Shown: positions 12,291-15,332 of the stretch, one piece after another
How the letters are laid out: each line of letters starts with the position of its first letter
Position numbering within the stretch: the first letter of the stretch is position 1
From: an uncultured Gammaproteobacteria bacterium
GTDB taxonomy: Bacteria; Pseudomonadota; Gammaproteobacteria; UBA6429; Thiohalophilaceae
NCBI GenBank assembly: GCA_937967995.1
Contig: CALBTB010000016.1
Coordinates: 1-15,332, forward strand
DNA length: 15,332 nt
Reading direction: 5' to 3'
The notes under the pieces: model-generated
Seen by the model: only the letters and a program-made list of their open reading frames with translations
What the model was told of the DNA's origin: nothing
The model's database searches: none
Made by a program: the position numbers and the translations under genes

Positions 12291-12818
12291 TCAGCTCGCT
12301 TGCTTCATATCGCGAACCGCCGCCATGGTACGAACCAGTTTGCCAGGTACTTCGTTGATAGTACGGGCAAGCTTGGTGATCGGTGCCTGCATTACCGACA
12401 TCAACATGCTGATCGCCTGTTCTTTGGTCGGTAAGGATGCCAGGCGCTCCAGCTCCGTAGCCGGCAACAACTGCCCGCTGACGGATAACGCCTTGACCAC
12501 CAGTTTGTCATGCTCTTTTGCAAAGGCCTTCATTACCCGGGCTGCCGAGCCTGGATCTTCCTGGGAAAATGCCAGTATCAGCGGGCCGGTGAGAACCTCA
12601 CTCATGCACGCGTATTCGGTTCCTTCCATTGCACGTCTGGCCAGTGAGTTCTTGACGATACGCAGATAAACGCCACCCTGACGCGCTTGCGCACGCAGGT
12701 CGTTCATCTCGTTCGAACTCAGGCCGGTGTATTCTGCTGCAACCGCAGAATGCGCAACGGCGGCGACTTCCGCAACATCAGCCACGATAGCTTTCTTTTG
12801 CTCAAGACTGAGTGCCAC
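12291..12818 (-). CDS. rplJ: 50S ribosomal protein L10
   Basis: L10 anchors L12 dimers to the large subunit at the L11-binding region of 23S rRNA. As the L10(L12)4 complex it represses its own mRNA in E. coli. The product is 175 aa (165 in E. coli), starts MALSLEQKKAIVADVAEVA and ends GKLVRTMAAVRDMKQAS, both typical. The GTPase-centre face (GVYLRIVKNSLARRAMEGT) is present. The start codon is GTG (12816-12818), with GAGAGGTG as Shine-Dalgarno about 6-8 nt upstream. No ATG would give the family N-terminus. Upstream is a 241-bp leader with the conserved L10 leader stem (12924-12999), so translational feedback is likely. Confidence 0.98.
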   Translation of the reverse strand: MALSLEQKKAIVADVAEVAAVAHSAVAAEYTGLSSNEMNDLRAQARQGGVYLRIVKNSLARRAMEGTEYACMSEVLTGPLILAFSQEDPGSAARVMKAFAKEHDKLVVKALSVSGQLLPATELERLASLPTKEQAISMLMSVMQAPITKLARTINEVPGKLVRTMAAVRDMKQAS

Positions 12819-12867
12819 GCGAATTCACCTCTCTTACGATTATTCAAAATCGCGTTAATTGATAAAC

Positions 12868-12888
12868 GTAGTGCAACATTTGCACTAC
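12868..12888 (-). promoter_or_regulatory. Perfect 9-bp hairpin upstream of the rplJ ribosome binding site
   Basis: On the transcribed strand GTAGTGCAA is followed by ATG and then TTGCACTAC, a perfect 9-bp stem with a 3-nt loop. It sits between the L10 leader stem and the rplJ Shine-Dalgarno, ending about 50 nt before the GTG start. No T-run follows. It may organise the leader fold between the repressor site and the translation start, or serve as an RNA processing site; nothing in the sequence decides this. Confidence 0.5.
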
Positions 12889-12923
12889 ACCCATTTCTGA
12901 TGGGCCAAAATCTGTCTGGCTCA

Positions 12924-12999
12924 CCATCTACGCAGGCCATGCTTCGATGTTTACTGCTTCTTCGGCCGAAACCGTTCAGCTACCTGCGGTCTTTGATGG
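12924..12999 (-). ncRNA. Ribosomal protein L10 leader (L10-L12 binding autoregulatory RNA)
   Basis: The 241-bp gap between rplA and rplJ carries a long-range stem on the transcribed strand. CCATC pairs with GATGG and CGCAGG pairs with CCTGCG, separated by an asymmetric internal loop (AAAGAC against GTA). The 5' side is at 12983-12999 and the 3' side at 12924-12936. A broken stem of this kind, with an A-rich asymmetric loop and a CCTGCGTAGATGGTGA-like 3' strand, is typical of the L10 leader family bound by L10(L12)4, where binding represses translation of rplJ and rplL. The outer limits of the RNA are uncertain. I saw no convincing promoter in the rest of the gap. Confidence 0.75.
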
Positions 13000-13059
13000 A
13001 TCCGTTACCGTTACCGGCAACGAAGCCACAAAGCCTGTTGCGATCACCCGGTTTACTGT

Positions 13060-13752
13060 TTATGCGTAAGCTGCGTGATCTACCACGACACCGGGACCCA
13101 TGGTCGTTGATACCGTGATTTTCTTTAAATACTGCCCTTTGGATGATGATGGCTTGGCCTTTTTCAGGTCTGCCATTAAGGCATCCAGGTTTTCCTTCAG
13201 TTTGGTCGGATCGAATTCGACGCTGCCGATGGAGCAGTGAATAATGCCGGCCTTGTCCGTGCGATAACGCACCTGGCCTGCCTTGGCGTTTTTGACCGCG
13301 CCTTCCACATCCGGCGTTACCGTGCCCACTTTCGGGTTCGGCATCAGGCCGCGTGGACCGAGAATTTGTCCCAGCTGACCCACAACGCGCATGGCGTCCG
13401 GGCTGGCGATGACCACATCAAAGTTCATATTGCCTTTTTTGATGTCTTCGGCGAGATCTTCAAAACCCACGATGTCCGCGCCGGCCGCTTTGGCCTTGTC
13501 GGCGTTCTCGCCCTGGGCGAAGACGGCCACGCGAATGCTCTTGCCAGTGCCGTGTGGCAGAACCGTTGAGCCGCGCACCACCTGGTCTGATTTACGTGGG
13601 TCAACACCCAGGTTAATCGCCACGTCGACGGACTCGATAAATTTGGCTTTGGGAAACTGCTTAACCAGCGACATCGCTTCGTCGATCGGGTAAATCTTGC
13701 TGCGATCAATCAGCTCAAGCGCGGCTTTTTGGCGTTTGGTTAACCTGGCCAT
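13060..13752 (-). CDS. rplA: 50S ribosomal protein L1
   Basis: L1 forms the mobile stalk at the E site that helps release deacylated tRNA. In E. coli it also represses translation of the rplK-rplA mRNA. The product is 230 aa (234 in E. coli) and starts MARLTKRQKAALELIDRSK. Landmarks are VDVAINLGVDPRKSDQVVRGSTVLPHGTGK cut into its known blocks, ASPDAMRVVGQLGQILGPRG and MPNPKVGTVTPDV. The ATG at 13750-13752 is chosen over an in-frame GTG 126 nt upstream (13876-13878), because that extension lies inside rplK and does not resemble L1. Only 1 nt separates the rplK stop from this start, and the GGAGG Shine-Dalgarno lies in the last codons of rplK, so the two genes are almost certainly translationally coupled. 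Confidence 0.98.
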   Translation of the reverse strand: MARLTKRQKAALELIDRSKIYPIDEAMSLVKQFPKAKFIESVDVAINLGVDPRKSDQVVRGSTVLPHGTGKSIRVAVFAQGENADKAKAAGADIVGFEDLAEDIKKGNMNFDVVIASPDAMRVVGQLGQILGPRGLMPNPKVGTVTPDVEGAVKNAKAGQVRYRTDKAGIIHCSIGSVEFDPTKLKENLDALMADLKKAKPSSSKGQYLKKITVSTTMGPGVVVDHAAYA

Positions 13753-13753
13753 G

Positions 13754-14185
13754 TTACACACCCTCCGTTTCGATACCCATACTGCGGGCAGTACCGGCAA
13801 TGGTCCGCACCGCGGCATCCATATCGGCAGCCGTGATATCAGGTTCCTTGGTTTTGGCGATTTCTTCCAGCTGCGCACGGGTCACTTTACCGACCTTGTC
13901 GCGATTCGGAACGCCGGAACCGGACTTGATGCCTGCCGCTTTCTTCAGCAGGATGGAAGCCGGTGGAGTCTTGGTAACAAAAGTAAAACTGCGATCGCTG
14001 TAAACAGTGATGACCACAGGAATCGGCAAACCCTTCTCGACCTGTTGGGTCTGGGCATTGAAGGCCTTACAGAATTCCATGATGTTCACACCATGCTGAC
14101 CCAGGGCCGGGCCAACCGGCGGCGAAGGATTGGCTTCGCCCGCAGGGACCTGCAGCTTGATATAAGCTTCAATTTTCTTAGCCAT
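13754..14185 (-). CDS. rplK: 50S ribosomal protein L11
   Basis: L11 binds the GTPase-associated centre of 23S rRNA. It affects factor binding, thiostrepton action and RelA-dependent ppGpp synthesis. The product is 143 aa (142 in E. coli). It begins MAKKIEAYIKLQVPAGEA and has the N-terminal proline-rich segment PSPPVGPALGQHGVNIMEF that moves on factor and drug binding. The rRNA-binding C-terminal domain follows, with the conserved ending IAGTARSMGIE. The ATG at 14183-14185 has AGGAGA 7 nt upstream. It lies 60 bp after nusG. E. coli has a promoter and the L1 repressor site in this gap, but I see no convincing -10/-35 pair here. Confidence 0.99.
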   Translation of the reverse strand: MAKKIEAYIKLQVPAGEANPSPPVGPALGQHGVNIMEFCKAFNAQTQQVEKGLPIPVVITVYSDRSFTFVTKTPPASILLKKAAGIKSGSGVPNRDKVGKVTRAQLEEIAKTKEPDITAADMDAAVRTIAGTARSMGIETEGV

Positions 14186-14245
14186 GATTTTTTCTCCTGT
14201 TCGGGTGCAGACGCCTGGCTAGGGCTCCCCGATGTTAATACAAAA

Positions 14246-14779
14246 TTATCCTTTTTCGACCTGGCTAAAATCCAGATCGACCGGTGTGGAGCGACCGAAA
14301 ATCGATACTTCCACACGCAAACGACTCTTTTCGTAATCCACTTCTTCAACGACGCCGTTAAAGTCGTTGAACGGTCCATCGGTAATACGGACCACTTCAC
14401 CCGGCTCGAACAGGATTTTCGGCCGCGGCTTCTCGGCGCCTTCCTGTACCCGGTTGAGGATCTCGTCTGCCTCGCGATCGCTGATCGGGGCCGGTTTATC
14501 CGAGGTCCCACCAATAAAACCCATCACCTTCGGTACATCCTTCACCAGGTGCCAGGTGTCATCATTCATGTCCATCTGTACCAGCACGTAGCCCGGAAAA
14601 AACTTGCGATCCGACTTACGCTTTTGCCCGTCACGCATCTCGACGACTTCTTCCGTCGGCACCAGCACTTCACCGAAGCTTTCTTCCATGCCACGCAGCT
14701 TAATGCGTTCTTCAAGAGAACGCTTCACTTGCGATTCAAAGCCTGAATAGGCGTGTACTACATACCAACGAAGACTCAT
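14246..14779 (-). CDS. nusG: Transcription termination/antitermination factor NusG
   Basis: NusG binds RNA polymerase at the beta' clamp and beta lobe to aid processivity. Through its KOW domain it contacts Rho or ribosomal protein S10, coupling transcription to translation. The product is 177 aa (181 in E. coli). The NGN domain covers about residues 3-110, with RWYVVHAYSGFE at 4-15 and RKFFPGYVLVQM at 58-69. The KOW domain is at about 126-150, around EPGEVVRITDGPFNDFNGVV, and the protein ends TPVDLDFSQVEKG. The ATG at 14777-14779 is chosen because it aligns with the family start. A TTG at 14816-14818 would add 13 unrelated residues and overlap secE. The Shine-Dalgarno is weak. It starts 14 bp after the secE stop, the conserved secE-nusG pair. 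Confidence 0.98.
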   Translation of the reverse strand: MSLRWYVVHAYSGFESQVKRSLEERIKLRGMEESFGEVLVPTEEVVEMRDGQKRKSDRKFFPGYVLVQMDMNDDTWHLVKDVPKVMGFIGGTSDKPAPISDREADEILNRVQEGAEKPRPKILFEPGEVVRITDGPFNDFNGVVEEVDYEKSRLRVEVSIFGRSTPVDLDFSQVEKG

Positions 14780-14793
14780 TCCGTGCCCCGTAC

Positions 14794-15135
14794 TCAAAGT
14801 AATGCCGTCACGATCCAACGCAGGATCGAATCAATCAACCAGATGATCAGCCCCAGAATCGCCACGGCGATGACAACGATTAACGTTGTCTGGCTGGTTT
14901 CGCGACGCGTCGGCCAGACGGTCTTGCGCATTTCCATCACCGCGCTGCGGCTGAATGCGACCACCTCCCGGCCCTGTTCCGTCACGACGGCCACTGCCAC
15001 TGCCAGAGCAAATATCACCAGCAGCCCCAGGGTCCGGTAGAACACACTGGGGACCTGCTCTTCTGTGATGTAGAAGGCCGCAATACCGCCGACTACCAGC
15101 AGGACAGCAATACCCAGTTTGATCTTGTCGAACAT
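14794..15135 (-). CDS. secE: Protein translocase subunit SecE
   Basis: SecE is the essential membrane subunit that braces SecY in the SecYEG protein-export channel. The product is 113 aa, a little shorter than the 127-aa three-helix E. coli protein. Three hydrophobic segments are visible at about residues 6-23, 34-51 and 84-106. The conserved amphipathic cytoplasmic stretch MRKTVWPTRRET at 69-80 precedes the last and essential helix. The ATG at 15133-15135 has an AAGG Shine-Dalgarno about 8 nt upstream, inside the 17-bp gap after tRNA-Trp. The gene therefore probably shares a transcript with the tRNA and upstream tuf, with tRNA 3' processing releasing the secE mRNA (inference). Confidence 0.97.
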   Translation of the reverse strand: MFDKIKLGIAVLLVVGGIAAFYITEEQVPSVFYRTLGLLVIFALAVAVAVVTEQGREVVAFSRSAVMEMRKTVWPTRRETSQTTLIVVIAVAILGLIIWLIDSILRWIVTALL

Positions 15136-15152
15136 CTGTTAAACCTTGTTAG

Positions 15153-15228
15153 TGGCAGGCCAGGAGGGAATCGAACCCCCAACCTGCGGTTTTGGAGACC
15201 GCCGCTCTGCCAATTGAGCTACTGGCCT
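15153..15228 (-). tRNA. tRNA-Trp (anticodon CCA)
   Basis: A 76-nt cloverleaf can be folded by hand. The acceptor stem AGGCCAG pairs with CTGGCCT, with discriminator G73 and the CCA end encoded in the DNA (15153-15155). The D arm contains TAGCTCAATTGGCAGAGC. The anticodon loop CTCCAAA sits on the CGGCGGT-type stem, with anticodon CCA at 15093+100, that is 15193-15195. The T arm contains GGTTCGATTCC. The A1-U72 pair and G73 are recognition elements of tryptophan tRNA in E. coli. It lies between a tuf gene and secE, an arrangement known from Pseudomonas and relatives, and is presumably cut out of a tuf-tRNA-secE transcript. Confidence 0.98.
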
Positions 15229-15258
15229 TCTAACTACTAAACGCCTTACTCAATGGTC

Positions 15259-15281
15259 CCAAAATTACTCAATAATTTTGG
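15259..15281 (-). repeat. Perfect inverted repeat across the tuf stop codon
   Basis: On the transcribed strand CCAAAATTA, then TTGAG, then TAATTTTGG form a perfect 9-bp stem with a 5-nt loop. The tuf stop codon TAA is the first triplet of the 3' arm. The stem is AT-rich with no T-tract after it, so it is not a good terminator. It may be a weak mRNA end structure ahead of the tRNA, or chance, given that the coding half encodes conserved residues (AKII). Confidence 0.4.
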
Positions 15282-15332
15282 CAACCACACCGGCACCGAC
15301 GGTCCGGCCACCTTCGCGAATCGCAAAGCGCA
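15265..15332 (-). CDS. tuf: Elongation factor Tu, C-terminal fragment (first tuf copy, enters from outside the window)
   Basis: Only the last 22 codons are in the window. They read RFAIREGGRTVGAGVVAKIIE followed by TAA, the standard end of EF-Tu domain III. The rest lies beyond the window edge. By position, directly before tRNA-Trp, secE and nusG, it corresponds to E. coli tufB. The other tuf copy starts at the far end of the window in the same orientation. The two copies cannot be compared here because each shows the opposite end of the gene. The stop codon lies inside a perfect inverted repeat (15259-15281), and the 9-mer ATTGAGTAA at the gene end recurs 19 bp downstream. Confidence 0.96.
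   Translation of the reverse strand, partial: RFAIREGGRTVGAGVVAKIIE

Noticed and set aside
12819..13059. Possible promoter in the rplA-rplJ gap
   Set aside because: TTGTGG and TTGCAC resemble -35 boxes, but neither has a good -10 box 16-18 bp downstream. The gap is better explained by the leader RNA.
13753..13878. Longer rplA form starting at an upstream in-frame GTG
   Set aside because: The extra 42 residues are read within rplK in another frame and do not resemble L1; the ATG at 13750-13752 has a strong Shine-Dalgarno and the family N-terminus.
14186..14245. Possible rplK promoter in the nusG-rplK gap
   Set aside because: E. coli has one here, but no -35/-10 pair with acceptable spacing could be found by eye, only AT-rich scraps such as GTATTAAC.
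13697..14746. A 349-codon open frame on the plus strand, opposite rplA, rplK and nusG
   Set aside because: It lies wholly antisense to three certain genes. Its protein is rich in His, Arg and Phe with no recognisable domain, and no promoter or Shine-Dalgarno is evident. Long antisense frames arise readily opposite GC-rich, codon-biased genes.
14780..14818. Longer nusG form starting at TTG inside secE
   Set aside because: The 13 extra residues have no counterpart in NusG, and the ATG at 14777-14779 gives the conserved start.

Overview
The window is one continuous stretch of the core translation and transcription gene cluster of a gammaproteobacterium, read entirely on the minus strand. In transcription order, from high to low coordinates, it holds: the 3' end of one EF-Tu gene (tuf), tRNA-Trp(CCA), secE, nusG, rplK, rplA, rplJ, rplL, rpoB, rpoC, rpsL, rpsG, fusA and the 5' end of a second tuf copy. 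The gammaproteobacterial assignment rests on near-colinear matches of RpoB, RpoC, S12, S7, EF-G, NusG and L7/L12 to the E. coli proteins as I remember them. It also rests on the arrangement itself: E. coli keeps the str group (rpsL-rpsG-fusA-tufA) apart from tufB-secE-nusG-rplKAJL-rpoBC, but pseudomonads, xanthomonads and other non-enteric gammaproteobacteria join them as here. The genus cannot be named from the sequence. Base composition looks moderately GC-rich by eye (not counted) and even throughout, with no sign of transferred DNA.

Region by region: 14246-15332 holds the end of tuf, tRNA-Trp, the translocase subunit SecE and the elongation factor NusG. 11860-14185 holds the L11 and L1 genes, then a 241-bp leader carrying an L10(L12)4-type autoregulatory RNA, then the L10 and L7/L12 genes. 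11645-11859 is a spacer with two strong hairpins, the second of which resembles an attenuator. 3311-11644 encodes the beta and beta' subunits of RNA polymerase. 3163-3310 holds the best promoter in the window, followed at once by a terminator-like hairpin. 65-3162 holds S12, S7 (with a hairpin in the S12-S7 spacer where S7 regulates in E. coli) and EF-G, leading into the second tuf.

All of the products are housekeeping proteins: ribosomal proteins of the GTPase centre and decoding site, the two elongation GTPases, core RNA polymerase, its coupling factor NusG, and one subunit of the protein-export channel. Co-transcription with internal attenuators and feedback sites fits the need to balance ribosome and polymerase synthesis. 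No gap between genes exceeds 241 bp, so there is no gene-free stretch over 300 bp. I looked for a previously undescribed system and found none. The points worth a second look are regulatory: leader hairpins, the promoter-hairpin pair, GTG starts on several highly expressed genes, and directly repeated tuf copies about 15 kb apart.
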